From Bacteroidales bacterium (lineage in GTDB: Bacteria; Bacteroidota; Bacteroidia; Bacteroidales; WCHB1-69): a stretch of 55,816 bases of DNA. Positions 13,701 to 23,645 of this stretch are shown in pieces (positions within the stretch are counted from its first letter, which is position 1; every line of letters begins with the position of its first letter). The stretch covers positions 1 to 55,816 of the forward strand of contig JAFZZT010000001.1 in assembly GCA_017615595.1 (NCBI GenBank). Direction: 5' to 3'. The notes beneath the pieces were generated by a model. It was given only the letters and a program-made list of their open reading frames with translations, did not search any database and was not told the origin of the DNA. Both the position numbers and the translations under genes were made by a program.

Positions 13701-16679
13701 TCAATGTTTTACCACGACAGGTTTGGCAAAGAGACGAACCTCTTGGTCGGTGCCCACCAGCAGATAGGTTCCATTGGGCAGGTGGCGCACCGACAACCTC
13801 CACTCCTCTCTCCTACCCTTCCAGCTACGGCAGAGTCTGCCCTGCATATCATAGAGCAACAGCTGGTCAACAGGAGCGCCGGAGACATACAGCACATCGG
13901 AAACGGGATTAGGGTAATAGTTCAGGTTGACAGCAGGATAGTCTTCGACACCATAGCCCTGCGTGTAGATAAAGATCGAATCCACGGCTGTACAAGGGGA
14001 GTTATCCATCGAGGCAGTGACTTTATACCATGTCGGCATGATGGGGCACACCTCAATCTGGGCAGTAACCTGACCTGTACTCCAAAAGTAATGGTCTGCC
14101 CCATAAGCCGTTAAGATGGCCGTCTCGGGATAATACAGCGCATCATTGGTCATGGACAGACACAGCTCAGGATGCGGATGTACGGTCAGATGCATCGTGA
14201 CCACGCTGTCGCAACCCAGGCTGCTGACAAAGGTAACGGGATAGTCGCCAGAAGTGTAATATGTGATGCCATTCCAGACGTAGTAGTTGCAAGTCTCAGC
14301 AGTAAAGTCTGCAGAGACACTTGGATTAACCGAGAGCTGCAGCACCGTGAGTGTGTCGTTCGCATAATAGAAATAGCTTCCCGAGTCGGTGGCCACCTGT
14401 CCATGGAAGAGATAGGAGTCTCCCTCGCAGATCAGCGCTGAGACCGTGTCCACATGGGCCACCACCTGCACTAAAACATCGGTGGTCACCTCGGCAGCGG
14501 CATTATCCGCATAGACTGCCGCGATGTGATAGGTGTAGGAGCCCGACTGCGTCACAATATCGTCATAGTAGTTATGGGAGGTAGTGCCTACCAGAAGAGT
14601 GTCACGGCTGATTTGATAATGGTCAAGGGTGGGTGGCAGCGACTGGAACTGTGCTCTTAACGAGAAGTTCTTGCCCACCCCGTAGAAGCTCCACGAGATG
14701 CTGCCAGAGGCATAGTGTCGGCCCGCTATCTCCCCCTTCTCGGGTTCATAGGTGGCGGTATTGCCCACCGGAAGGGTATAGGAGCCACCGGGGGCCTCGA
14801 CATAGATGCCGTACCATATCTCTTCTCCCAAGACGATAGGCACGGGCGTCTGCAAAGCCACCGTATTCCAGGCATTGCTATTCAACTGGCTGAGATTCAA
14901 CACTTGCTCCAGCACTTGCGTGCCCGGGGACAAGGTATAGCCATCATAGCTACCTCCTTGATAAACCACCAGTTTGCAGGCTGTCACTGCCGACTTTAGA
15001 TAGAAGGTGATATGGGTCAGCTGGGCGGGATAAAAAGCCACCAGATCGGTGTCGCAGAGACGATACATGATGGTGCGGGCATAGTCAGTGCTATAGCCAT
15101 AGTTCGTGCTGTGGGTAGTCTCGCCATGGGTGAAAGACTGTTGGGACACGGCCGGCGGATTCCATGTCAGATGGACGGCAGGGGCGGTGTACACCGCATT
15201 GGGATTTTGCGGGGCATTGTGCGCCACCGGTATTGCCTCACCCCTCAAAGTGACTGTGGCAATAAGGCTGTCATAGTTCAAGGTGATGGTGCCGTAGTGG
15301 GTCTGCTGTGCCGTGGTGGCAGCCTGATAGCGCACATAGAGGAACTGGTTGCCCGAGTTCAGCACGGCAGTATCCGCGAATGGATCTGTCCCGTTGCTGA
15401 TGGTAAAGTCACCCGACACCGTGGCGATCACCTGCTGACTGCCGTTGACGCTGATGACGCGCATCCGTGCCGTGTCGGCAGAACCGCTGACGCTATACAG
15501 GGAGAGTTGCTGGGTGCTGGGCTTCATCATCGCCCGATCCACATAGATATTGACAACCGCACCTTGTGAAGTGGTAAAGTCGTGAGTGCCAGGGGTAAGG
15601 TCTGACAGCAGGAAATAGCCGTTGTTGGAGCCGCTCCATCCCCAGTTAAAGTGGAAGTAGTTCTGGTCATCGTAGCCATCGCAGACAAAAGAGTGGCCGC
15701 CGCCTTCCCCCTGCCCCCGATAGATCACCGGCCGCAGGTTGTTAAGCTGACCCTTGATCAGGTTCGACCAGTTGGTGGCCGAGTAATTGCTTTTGGACTT
15801 ATAGGAAGGGTTAGACGTATATCCGAAATAGGTGGTCAGAGCATTAGGGGTATGGCTGGTGTAGGCGCTGCTGCCATCGTTCCCATAGTCCATGTCCACC
15901 GAGACCCCGCAGTGATAGATCAGCTGGGCCACCGCCTGTCTCTGGGCGGCGGGAGTAGATGAAGTCACTCTGTAGGGCATCAGGGAATAGTTGTATGTGG
16001 TGGCGCCAAAATTGGCCGACTCCGTACCATAGTCGCTAACATAGCTGTAGCTTCCGCTTCCTTGGGTCGGATACTCCCAATACCGCAGCACCTGCGCCAA
16101 GGCCGTGGCCACGCAACCTGCATAGGCATGCCCGCCGGGGCCATCCACATCCGCTGGGCAAAGGTCGTTATAATAACTATTTTGATCCCAGAGCGTTGAG
16201 AGTAATGGGGGCACCACAACCTCGTTGCGGAGCGTCTGTGGGTGTTGCTCTAACATATCTCGCCACAACGGGTGCTCCACACCTGCTATGTTCGGGGTGT
16301 TTCGAAGATAGTCCTCTATCTCAGCCGCATAATCGTCAAAAAAATCGGTTAAGGCTGGCATCACCTGGTCCACATCGAAAGGTCCTTCCGTGGAATAGGC
16401 GATGACAGGCGTGATCCGGTTGTCGGCGGACACGATCACATAGCCGTCACTCACATTGTAGATATAGAAAACCGGTAGCGCCTTGTCGAAGCCAGACAAG
16501 GGCGCATAATAGGTATAAACCTTTTCAGGATAGGATCCCGTCACCTCCGACTGGGTCTTCCACTGGTAAAAAATCGTGGCTACCTGCCTGGCTGTCGTAC
16601 TATCCACCGGACTTGCCCATGAAATCATAAAAGAGGACAGCAGCCATCCTAACAAGAAGTATATTTTGAACTTTCGCAT
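13701..16679 (-). CDS. Secreted C10-family (streptopain-like) cysteine protease with type IX secretion tail
   Basis: A 992-residue protein. The signal peptide (1-22) is followed by a Spi/propeptide domain (about 25-130, including GYVIVSADNRITPVIAYS). The C10 peptidase domain (about 155-375) has catalytic Cys189 in HAYAGCVATALAQVLRYW, His329 in GGGHSFVCDGYD, and the FNWGWSG box near 344-350. Streptopain and interpain belong here. Beyond 380 there are beta domains: an abnormal-spindle-like stretch, a cleaved-adhesin-like region (about 510-680), a fibronectin-like segment, and two modules of the type CxxYxWxGxxYxxSGxY. The end, YYPNPVSDVLYVSG then a final VVVKH, is a type A type IX sorting domain. 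It should act outside the cell, on host or dietary protein. Expression is from the promoter at 16700. Confidence 0.9.
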   Translation of the reverse strand: MRKFKIYFLLGWLLSSFMISWASPVDSTTARQVATIFYQWKTQSEVTGSYPEKVYTYYAPLSGFDKALPVFYIYNVSDGYVIVSADNRITPVIAYSTEGPFDVDQVMPALTDFFDDYAAEIEDYLRNTPNIAGVEHPLWRDMLEQHPQTLRNEVVVPPLLSTLWDQNSYYNDLCPADVDGPGGHAYAGCVATALAQVLRYWEYPTQGSGSYSYVSDYGTESANFGATTYNYSLMPYRVTSSTPAAQRQAVAQLIYHCGVSVDMDYGNDGSSAYTSHTPNALTTYFGYTSNPSYKSKSNYSATNWSNLIKGQLNNLRPVIYRGQGEGGGHSFVCDGYDDQNYFHFNWGWSGSNNGYFLLSDLTPGTHDFTTSQGAVVNIYVDRAMMKPSTQQLSLYSVSGSADTARMRVISVNGSQQVIATVSGDFTISNGTDPFADTAVLNSGNQFLYVRYQAATTAQQTHYGTITLNYDSLIATVTLRGEAIPVAHNAPQNPNAVYTAPAVHLTWNPPAVSQQSFTHGETTHSTNYGYSTDYARTIMYRLCDTDLVAFYPAQLTHITFYLKSAVTACKLVVYQGGSYDGYTLSPGTQVLEQVLNLSQLNSNAWNTVALQTPVPIVLGEEIWYGIYVEAPGGSYTLPVGNTATYEPEKGEIAGRHYASGSISWSFYGVGKNFSLRAQFQSLPPTLDHYQISRDTLLVGTTSHNYYDDIVTQSGSYTYHIAAVYADNAAAEVTTDVLVQVVAHVDTVSALICEGDSYLFHGQVATDSGSYFYYANDTLTVLQLSVNPSVSADFTAETCNYYVWNGITYYTSGDYPVTFVSSLGCDSVVTMHLTVHPHPELCLSMTNDALYYPETAILTAYGADHYFWSTGQVTAQIEVCPIMPTWYKVTASMDNSPCTAVDSIFIYTQGYGVEDYPAVNLNYYPNPVSDVLYVSGAPVDQLLLYDMQGRLCRSWKGRREEWRLSVRHLPNGTYLLVGTDQEVRLFAKPVVVKH

Positions 16680-16699
16680 ACCTTACATTTTTAAGGTTG

Positions 16700-16730
16700 C
16701 AAAAATAAAGAAAAAATCGAAAGAAGACAA
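16700..16730 (-). promoter_or_regulatory. Promoter for the C10 protease gene (-33 TTG, 20 bases, TATTTTTG)
   Basis: On the minus strand TTG (16730-16728) is followed after 20 bases by TATTTTTG (16707-16700) and then CAACC, 20 bases before the ATG. This fits the Bacteroidota primary promoter pattern. Confidence 0.65.
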
Positions 16731-16906
16731 CGGCATTTCACCGTGGTCAGCGATGTGCACCGCATCATCTTTGCTCTTTTCATCCACGGCTAGGCCACAT
16801 CATCCTCAAGCATTTCCTATATTCTTAATTTGCAAAAGGTTATAAAAAAAGTGTATTGTTGAAAAATAATCCATCCGGTATGCCACATTTTTTCCATAGA
16901 AAAGTG

Positions 16907-16914
16907 TAACTTTG
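16907..16914 (+). promoter_or_regulatory. -7 promoter element for dnaE
   Basis: TAACTTTG followed by TAG, 45 bases before the dnaE ATG. It is the only TAnnTTTG element in the window not followed by C. The rest of the 280-base gap (16680-16959) shows no other feature. Confidence 0.6.
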
Positions 16915-16959
16915 TAGCTGTTAAAAAACGCCCTTAGAAAACCATTTAACCATTTTAGT

Positions 16960-19900
16960 ATGAGCAACTTCACACATCTTCATGTACACACCCAATACTC
17001 TATTTTGGATGGCATGTCCTCCATACCCGGCTTAGTTGAGAAATGTCGCGCAACTGGCATGCAGGCCATCGCCGTCACCGACCATGGTGTCATGTACGGC
17101 ATCAAAGAGTTTTACGATTATGTGAAAAAGACCAACGGGAAAGTCAAAGACACCATCCAGGACTTAGAAGAGAAGTTGGGCACTTTGGAAGATGAGGAGG
17201 CAAAAGCGGAGTGTCAGCAAAAGATAGAGGCGGAGCGCAAGAAGATCATCAAGCCCATCTTCGGATGTGAGGCATACGTTGCCAAGAAGACACCCACCAA
17301 CCCGACTGGCGACCATACTGTCAGAGAGCACAAGGAGAATGGTTACGGAGAGCACCTCATCCTATTGGCCAAGAACGAGACCGGCTATCACAACCTCTGC
17401 AAGATGATCTCCTTAGCCTGGATTGAGGGTTTTTATTACAAGGCGCGTATCGACCATGAGATGCTGGAGAAGTATCACGAGGGCATCATCGTCTCCTCTG
17501 CCTGTCTGGCGGGTGAGATTCCTCAGCAGCTGTTGTCAGGGCATTACGAGAAGGCCAAAGAGTCTGCCCTGTGGTTCAAGAGCATCTTCGGCGAGGATTA
17601 TTATCTGGAATTACAACGGCACAAGACAAATGTGCCGGGTGGAGACCAGACGACATACGAGCACCAAAAGATTGTCAACGAGCAGTTGATACGGTTGTCT
17701 GCCGAGACGGGCATCAAGCTCATTGCCACCAACGACGTTCACTTTGTGGATGCTTCGGATGCGGAGGCGCACGACCGTCTGATCTGTGTCAACACCAACT
17801 CTCGCATTGACGACCCCGACCGTTTGCACTACACCAAGCAGGAGTGGCTGAAGACGCCGGAGGAGATGGCCGCCATCTTCGAAGACATCCCGGAGGCGTT
17901 AAGCAACACGCAGGAGATTGTCGACAAGGTAGAGACCTTCGCGCTGCAGCATTCGGCCATCATGCCCAAGTTCGACATCCCGGAAGAGTTCGGCACCGTG
18001 GAGACCTACAAAGAGCGTTTCAGCGAAGAGGACCTTCGGGCAGAGTTCAAGACTGGGGAGGACGGTGAAGACCCCATTGAGAAGTTGGGAGGATTGGAGA
18101 AGGTTTACCGCATCAAGCTGGAAGCTGACTATCTGCGCAAGCTCACCTACGACGGGGCTGTGCAGCGTTACGGGGACCCCGTGCCGCAGGAGGTGCAAGA
18201 GCGTATCGACTTCGAGTTGGAGGTTATGCGCAACATGGGTTTCCCTGGCTACTTCCTCATCGTGCAGGACTTCATCGCTGCCGCCCGCAACATGGGTATC
18301 TCCGTAGGTCCGGGCCGTGGCTCCGCCGCCGGCTCCGTCGCCGCCTATTGTCTGCGCATCACCGACATCGACCCCCTGAAATATGACCTGCTGTTCGAGC
18401 GTTTCCTCAACCCCGACCGTATCTCCCTGCCCGATATCGATGTGGACTTCGACGATGAAGGGCGCTATCGTATCCTCGACTGGATCACCCAGAAATACGG
18501 CAAGGAGAGAGTGGCCCACATCATCACCTACGGCACCATGGCCACCAAGTCCAGCTTGAAAGACGTGGCCCGCGTGCACAACCTGTCGGTTGCAGAATCC
18601 GACAAGCTCACCAAGATGATCCCCGACCGTCTGCCTGACGATCCCAAGACGCACAAAGCCACCAAGGTCAACATCCAAAACTGTCTCCGTTATGTGCCGG
18701 AATTCAAGGATGCCTACGACAAAGACCCCAAGATCAAGGAGATCATCGACTACGCCTCCCAGCTGGAGGGCACTGTGCGCCAGGTAGGCATCCATGCCTG
18801 CGGTGTCATCATCGGCGCTGACGACCTGATGAACTTCGCCCCGCTCTCCACCGTGGAGGACAAGAAGACCAAAGAGAACATCATCGTTACTGAATATGAA
18901 GGATCTGTCGTGGAGGATGTCGGCCTGATCAAGATGGACTTTTTGGGCCTCTCCACCCTGTCTGTCATCCGTGAGGCTGTTTCCAACATCAAGAAGTCCA
19001 AGGGCATTGACATCGACATCGACAAGATCCCTTTGGATGATGAGCTGACCTATCAGCTTTACTGTCAAGGCGACACCATCGGCACGTTTCAGTTTGAATC
19101 CCCGGGCATGCAGAAATACCTCCGCGAGCTGCAGCCCTCCACCTTTGAAGACCTCATCGCTATGAACGCTCTCTACCGTCCGGGACCTATGGACTACATC
19201 CCGCAGTTCATCGACCGCAAGCACGGTAGGGAGAAGATCGAGTACGACATCCCCATTATGGAGAAGTACTTGAAAGACACCTACGGCATCACTGTCTATC
19301 AGGAGCAGGTGATGCTCTTGTCGAGACTCTTGGCCAACTTCACCCGTGGCGAGTCCGACACCTTGCGTAAGGCCATGGGCAAGAAGCTCAAAGACAAGCT
19401 GGATGCCTTGAAGCCCAAGTTCATCGATGGCGGCAGTGCCAACGGGCATGACCCCAAAGTGCTGGAGAAGATCTGGGCCGACTGGGAGAAGTTCGCCTCC
19501 TACGCTTTCAACAAATCGCACGCCACCTGCTACTCTTGGGTCGCCTATCAGACCGCCTACCTGAAAGCCCACTACCGCGCCGAGCTGATGGCTGCCAACC
19601 TTACCAACAATGTCAACGACATCAAGAAGATCACCCAGTTTGTGGAAGACTGTCTCAAGAGTGGCATTGTGGTCAAGGGTCCTGACATCAACGAGTCCGA
19701 CCAGACCTTCACGGTCAACAAAGACGGCGATATCCGTTTCGGTTTGTCGGCACTGAAGGGCGTGGGCGCCAGCGCCGCCGACAGCATCGTGGAGGAGCGC
19801 AACGCCAACGGGCCCTACAAGAGCTTCATCGACTTCATGACACGCGTCAACCTGCGCAACTGCAACAAGCGGTGCATCGAAGTGTTGGCACAGAGCGGTG

Positions 19901-20775
19901 CCTTCGAGAGCATCGGCAAAGAACATCGAGCACAATATTTTGTCACAGACAAAGATGGTCGTACCGTCATCGACAAATGCATTTCCTACGCCAACAAGAG
20001 TGACAACGCCGCCAAGAATCAAACCTCCCTGTTCGATGCCTTTGAAGAAGCGGAGGATACCGCCATCACCATTGACTTCCCCACCTGTGATCCTTGGAAT
20101 GGTCTGGAACGGGCCAAACGGGAATATGAGGTAGCGGGTTTCTACATCTCCGGCCATCCTCTTGAGGAGTTCAAATACATCATCGAGAACTTCACCAACA
20201 CCGATTTATCCAGGATGAGCGATGACAACCACCTCGTCAAAATGGCTTCCACGGGCAAGGGTGTCCAATTTGTCGCCATGGTCAGCAAAGCGGTGGTTGC
20301 CATGGACAAGTCTCAGCGCAACTTCGGCATCTACACCATGGAAGACCAGCAGGGCTCCTGGACCTGGCGTCTCTTCCGGGAAGACTTTGACAAATTCAAA
20401 TGGGCGCTGGAAGAGGGGAAACGCGTCTTCGTCAATGCCAGTGTCTCCGTACGGCAATACACAGACAAAGACGGCAATCAACGGAAATTCATCGATGTCA
20501 AGCCGGTGATGATTTGCAGTCTGGAAGATGCCTACGAGAAACTGTGCAAGGTGGTCCGTATCGCCGTGCGGATTCAGGACATCTCCAAAGACGTCGCTCA
20601 TGAAATCCTGGAGCAATTAAAGAAACATAAAGGGAAGACAGAGTTCAACCTACGCATTGTTGAGGCCAACAATGTGTTTTTCAGCGACTTCTTCAACTTC
20701 ACCGTCACCATCGATCCACAATCGTTCCTTAAAGACTTTCGTCTTTCCATCCCTTACAAAGTAGAATTAGCATAA
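16960..20775 (+). CDS. dnaE: DNA polymerase III alpha subunit
   Basis: A 1271-residue replicative polymerase. It has an N-terminal PHP domain (FTHLHVHTQYSILDGMSS, VTDHGVMYG), interrupted at about 55-95 by a charged coiled-coil insert (DLEEKLGTLEDEEAKAEC) before IFGCEAYVAKK, an insertion position common in Bacteroidota DnaE. The polymerase core has GPGRGSAAGS and the catalytic aspartates D492 and D494 in LPDIDVDFDDEGR, then QLEGTVRQVGIHACGVII and NALYRPGPMDYIPQFIDRK. A helix-hairpin-helix region lies near 920-960, and an OB-fold is at about 1090-1200. It synthesises the chromosome with the beta clamp. It begins a probable three-gene transcript with NfeD and the Omp85-type gene. Confidence 0.97.
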   Translation: MSNFTHLHVHTQYSILDGMSSIPGLVEKCRATGMQAIAVTDHGVMYGIKEFYDYVKKTNGKVKDTIQDLEEKLGTLEDEEAKAECQQKIEAERKKIIKPIFGCEAYVAKKTPTNPTGDHTVREHKENGYGEHLILLAKNETGYHNLCKMISLAWIEGFYYKARIDHEMLEKYHEGIIVSSACLAGEIPQQLLSGHYEKAKESALWFKSIFGEDYYLELQRHKTNVPGGDQTTYEHQKIVNEQLIRLSAETGIKLIATNDVHFVDASDAEAHDRLICVNTNSRIDDPDRLHYTKQEWLKTPEEMAAIFEDIPEALSNTQEIVDKVETFALQHSAIMPKFDIPEEFGTVETYKERFSEEDLRAEFKTGEDGEDPIEKLGGLEKVYRIKLEADYLRKLTYDGAVQRYGDPVPQEVQERIDFELEVMRNMGFPGYFLIVQDFIAAARNMGISVGPGRGSAAGSVAAYCLRITDIDPLKYDLLFERFLNPDRISLPDIDVDFDDEGRYRILDWITQKYGKERVAHIITYGTMATKSSLKDVARVHNLSVAESDKLTKMIPDRLPDDPKTHKATKVNIQNCLRYVPEFKDAYDKDPKIKEIIDYASQLEGTVRQVGIHACGVIIGADDLMNFAPLSTVEDKKTKENIIVTEYEGSVVEDVGLIKMDFLGLSTLSVIREAVSNIKKSKGIDIDIDKIPLDDELTYQLYCQGDTIGTFQFESPGMQKYLRELQPSTFEDLIAMNALYRPGPMDYIPQFIDRKHGREKIEYDIPIMEKYLKDTYGITVYQEQVMLLSRLLANFTRGESDTLRKAMGKKLKDKLDALKPKFIDGGSANGHDPKVLEKIWADWEKFASYAFNKSHATCYSWVAYQTAYLKAHYRAELMAANLTNNVNDIKKITQFVEDCLKSGIVVKGPDINESDQTFTVNKDGDIRFGLSALKGVGASAADSIVEERNANGPYKSFIDFMTRVNLRNCNKRCIEVLAQSGAFESIGKEHRAQYFVTDKDGRTVIDKCISYANKSDNAAKNQTSLFDAFEEAEDTAITIDFPTCDPWNGLERAKREYEVAGFYISGHPLEEFKYIIENFTNTDLSRMSDDNHLVKMASTGKGVQFVAMVSKAVVAMDKSQRNFGIYTMEDQQGSWTWRLFREDFDKFKWALEEGKRVFVNASVSVRQYTDKDGNQRKFIDVKPVMICSLEDAYEKLCKVVRIAVRIQDISKDVAHEILEQLKKHKGKTEFNLRIVEANNVFFSDFFNFTVTIDPQSFLKDFRLSIPYKVELA

Positions 20776-20781
20776 AAGAGT

Positions 20782-22143
20782 ATGAGAATAAAGAGCATCA
20801 TCATCCTGCTGGCATGCTGTCTGATGTATGTCGTCGGCACTGCCCAAAGCAGTCATCAAATCTATTATTATACCATCGATGACAACATCGCCAAGCCTGC
20901 GGTACGCAAGACGGAGAAGGCGGTGAAGGAGGCAACGGAGCAAAAAGCCGACTATCTGTTGTTGGAGCTCAACACCTTCGGCGGCGAGCTGGATGCGGCG
21001 GACAAGATCCGCACCTTACTGCTGAACGCCCCCATGCCGACCATGGTCTTCATCAACAACAATGCGGCCTCGGCTGGCGCTTTGATCTCCATCGCTTGCG
21101 ACAGCATCTACATGGCCTCCGGTTCCTCCATCGGCGCCGCCTCGGTTGTCAACCAGGAGGGGGAGATCATGCCCGACAAGTACCAGTCGTACATGCGCTC
21201 CCTCATGCGGACCACCGCCGAGAAGAATGGTCGCAACCCCGACATCGCCCAGGCCATGGTCGATCCCGACATTGAGGTCAAGGGGATCTCCGAGAAGGGC
21301 AAGGTGCTGACCTTCACGACGGAGGAGGCCATCCAGCACGGTTTCTGCGAAGGGGCTGCCGACAGCAAGGAGGCGGTGCTGGCCCAAGCGGGACTGGAGA
21401 GCCACACGCTCATCGAACAGAAGCTGAGCTGGATCGACAAGATCATCCTTTTCCTCGTCAACCCTGTGGTCAGCAGCATCCTCATCATGTGCATCGTTGG
21501 CGGCATCTACTTTGAGTTACAGGCGCCTGGCATCGGGCTGCCCCTCGCCATCGCCATCACTGCCGCCCTACTCTTCTTCGCACCGCACTATCTGGAGGGG
21601 CTGGCCCAGCACTGGGAGATCCTGCTGTTCATAGTCGGTGTCGCTCTGCTCATCCTGGAGTTTTTCGTCATCCCGGGCTTCGGCGTGGCAGGTGTCTCCG
21701 GCATCGTCCTCATCGTGGGCGCGCTGGTCCTGACCATGATCTTCAATGTCGGCTTCCACTTCAAATTCAACCCCACCTTCGATGGTGCCTACGAGGTAGC
21801 CAAGAATCTGGTCATCGTCCTTTTCAGCATGGTGTCGGGCTTCTTCATTGCCCTGTGGCTTTGCAAGAAGGTCATCACCGCCAAGACCCGCTTCGGCACC
21901 ATCGCCCTCAACACAGAGTTGACAGCCGACCAAGGGTTCATCGCCCAGGACATGCACCTGCAAGAACTGGTCGGGAAGGAAGGAACCGCCGCCACCTTCA
22001 TGCGCCCCGCCGGCAAGATTGAGATTGACGGCAATCTCTACGACGCCACCTCCGAATACGGTCTCATCGACAAAGGAAGTCCTGTCGTGGTCGTCAAGTT
22101 TGAGAATGCCCAGCTCGTAGTCCACAAATCAAATCCCGATTGA
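20782..22143 (+). CDS. NfeD-family membrane protein with ClpP-like serine protease domain
   Basis: A 453-residue full-length NfeD. It has a signal peptide (about 1-21), then a ClpP/SppA-like domain with the Ser-Lys dyad: Ser97 in NNNAASAGALISIA and Lys133 in MPDKYQSYMRSLMR, as in archaeal 1510-N. After it come about five transmembrane segments (roughly 225-345) and a C-terminal OB-fold (about 385-448). Such proteins cleave membrane proteins near stomatin partners and are thought to act in membrane quality control. No stomatin/SPFH gene is adjacent. It starts six bases after dnaE and shares TTGA with the start of the next gene. Confidence 0.9.
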   Translation: MRIKSIIILLACCLMYVVGTAQSSHQIYYYTIDDNIAKPAVRKTEKAVKEATEQKADYLLLELNTFGGELDAADKIRTLLLNAPMPTMVFINNNAASAGALISIACDSIYMASGSSIGAASVVNQEGEIMPDKYQSYMRSLMRTTAEKNGRNPDIAQAMVDPDIEVKGISEKGKVLTFTTEEAIQHGFCEGAADSKEAVLAQAGLESHTLIEQKLSWIDKIILFLVNPVVSSILIMCIVGGIYFELQAPGIGLPLAIAITAALLFFAPHYLEGLAQHWEILLFIVGVALLILEFFVIPGFGVAGVSGIVLIVGALVLTMIFNVGFHFKFNPTFDGAYEVAKNLVIVLFSMVSGFFIALWLCKKVITAKTRFGTIALNTELTADQGFIAQDMHLQELVGKEGTAATFMRPAGKIEIDGNLYDATSEYGLIDKGSPVVVVKFENAQLVVHKSNPD

Positions 22144-23597
22144 GCCGCGCCTATCGCCATATCGCCATCCTGCTGACTGCGCTGCTCTGTCTCCAGACGC
22201 TGACAGCCCAACGTCACCAACCCCTCATCCCAGAGACTTTCACGATGGAGGAGTACCCCGCCATCGCCGAGCGGGTGCTGACCTATATGGAGAACCACGG
22301 CTATCCCTTCGCTTCCATATCCTTGCGCACCGACAGCCTCACCAAAAAGCCCGTCATCCATCTCGACACCGGCGTCTTCATCACCTTCGACTCCATCGTG
22401 GTCAAGGGCGATGCCAAGCTATCCACTAGTTATCTGTATCCCTATTTAGGCATCAAAAGAGGTAGTCCCTACAATGAATCCATTGTGCGGCAAATAGACA
22501 AGCGACTCGCCTCCCTTCCGTTTGTGAGCATAGCCCGTCCCAGCGGTGTGGCCTTCTTCCAAAACAAAGCCGTCGTCTATCTATACCTTAACAAACAGTC
22601 CGTCAACCAATTCGATGGATATATAGGCATTACGCCCCAAGACGAGAACACGGGCAAGGTTGCCGTCAACGGCGAGTTGGAGTTATCCCTCACCAACCTG
22701 TTCAAGATCGGCGAGCACATCGATCTGCATTGGCAAAGCAGCGAACGCTATTCACAATATCTGGACATCTCGGCACAGTTCAACTATCTTTTCAAGACGC
22801 ACTTTGGCATTGAAGGCAACTTCAGCCTTGACAAGCACGACACCTCCTATCTGCTGCTTCACTACCACATCGGCATCCCCTACTCCTTCCATCATCGCAA
22901 CACCCTGACGCCCTACTTCGACTTCCGCAGCTCCACCGTGATGAATCCGGCATTGCTCGACTTCACCTCCGACTCTGTCTGCATAGACTACCGCAAGCGG
23001 ATGTATGGTCTTCGGCTATATGTTCGCGAGACGGATGCGCCTTTTGTTGCCCGGAAAGGCTTTGAAATCGAAGCGGATCTGTCGGCAGGCAGACGGGTAA
23101 TCCGAAAGAACTCACAAGTGGATGACGATCTCTACGATGGCCTCCAGATGCAGAAGACGGACTATCGGCTGTACGGACTGGTCCGCGGATATATTCCTGT
23201 CTGGAAGTATTTCTCCATTGTCACCACCGGGCAGTTTGGCAGCCTGCTGACGGGAAACCACTATTACAACGAGCTCTTCTCCATTGGCGGGGAGCGGGGC
23301 ATACGGGGCTTCAACCCCAACGACCTCGCCGCCTCCACCTTCCTGCTCTACTCGCTGGAGTTCCGATATCATTTCATGAAGAACTCCTTTGTAAACCTCT
23401 TTTTTGACGGGGGCATTTACGAGCAGTCCTTACATGGTTTTTATTCGAAAGACTATCCCTTCGGTTTCGGTGTCGGCATCAACCTGTCGGTTCGGGCAGG
23501 CCTCTTCTATCTGAACTATGCGTTAGGGCGACAACAAGGGAATCCCATCTCCTTCAAGACAGGCAAGATACATTTCGGCATCAAGGTAGGTTTCTAA
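22140..23597 (+). CDS. Omp85/BamA-family outer-membrane beta-barrel protein, TTG start
   Basis: A 485-residue protein. The only sensible start is TTG at 22140, overlapping the NfeD stop as TTGA. It gives a good signal peptide (AILLTALLCLQTLTAQ) directly after. A single POTRA-like domain follows at about 75-145 (FITFDSIVVKGDAKLST ... VRQIDKRLASLPFV), and then a 16-strand-size barrel. The Omp85 signature GGERGIRGFNPNDL, with the (V/I)RGF lid-lock motif, is at about 382-395. The chain ends in phenylalanine (FGIKVGF), as recognised by the BAM machinery. It is shorter than BamA (five POTRA domains), so it is an accessory or TamA/TpsB-like member. Substrate unknown. Confidence 0.85.
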   Translation: MSRAYRHIAILLTALLCLQTLTAQRHQPLIPETFTMEEYPAIAERVLTYMENHGYPFASISLRTDSLTKKPVIHLDTGVFITFDSIVVKGDAKLSTSYLYPYLGIKRGSPYNESIVRQIDKRLASLPFVSIARPSGVAFFQNKAVVYLYLNKQSVNQFDGYIGITPQDENTGKVAVNGELELSLTNLFKIGEHIDLHWQSSERYSQYLDISAQFNYLFKTHFGIEGNFSLDKHDTSYLLLHYHIGIPYSFHHRNTLTPYFDFRSSTVMNPALLDFTSDSVCIDYRKRMYGLRLYVRETDAPFVARKGFEIEADLSAGRRVIRKNSQVDDDLYDGLQMQKTDYRLYGLVRGYIPVWKYFSIVTTGQFGSLLTGNHYYNELFSIGGERGIRGFNPNDLAASTFLLYSLEFRYHFMKNSFVNLFFDGGIYEQSLHGFYSKDYPFGFGVGINLSVRAGLFYLNYALGRQQGNPISFKTGKIHFGIKVGF

Positions 23598-23603
23598 TAA
23601 AAT

Positions 23604-23621
23604 CCGAAAGTGATTTTTCGG
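23604..23621. terminator. Small inverted repeat between convergent genes
   Basis: CCGAAA and TTTCGG form a 6-bp stem around six bases between the convergent Omp85-type and TolC genes. It could act as a weak terminator in both directions, but no long T run follows on either strand. Confidence 0.3.
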
Positions 23622-23645
23622 CCTGGAGAAGCCGCGAGCAGACGA

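Noticed and set aside
17899-20157. Open frame of about 750 codons on the minus strand opposite dnaE
   Set aside because: It lies entirely inside dnaE, has no promoter, and its composition (V, D, G, H-rich) is that of a codon-biased antisense frame. No protein family is recognised.
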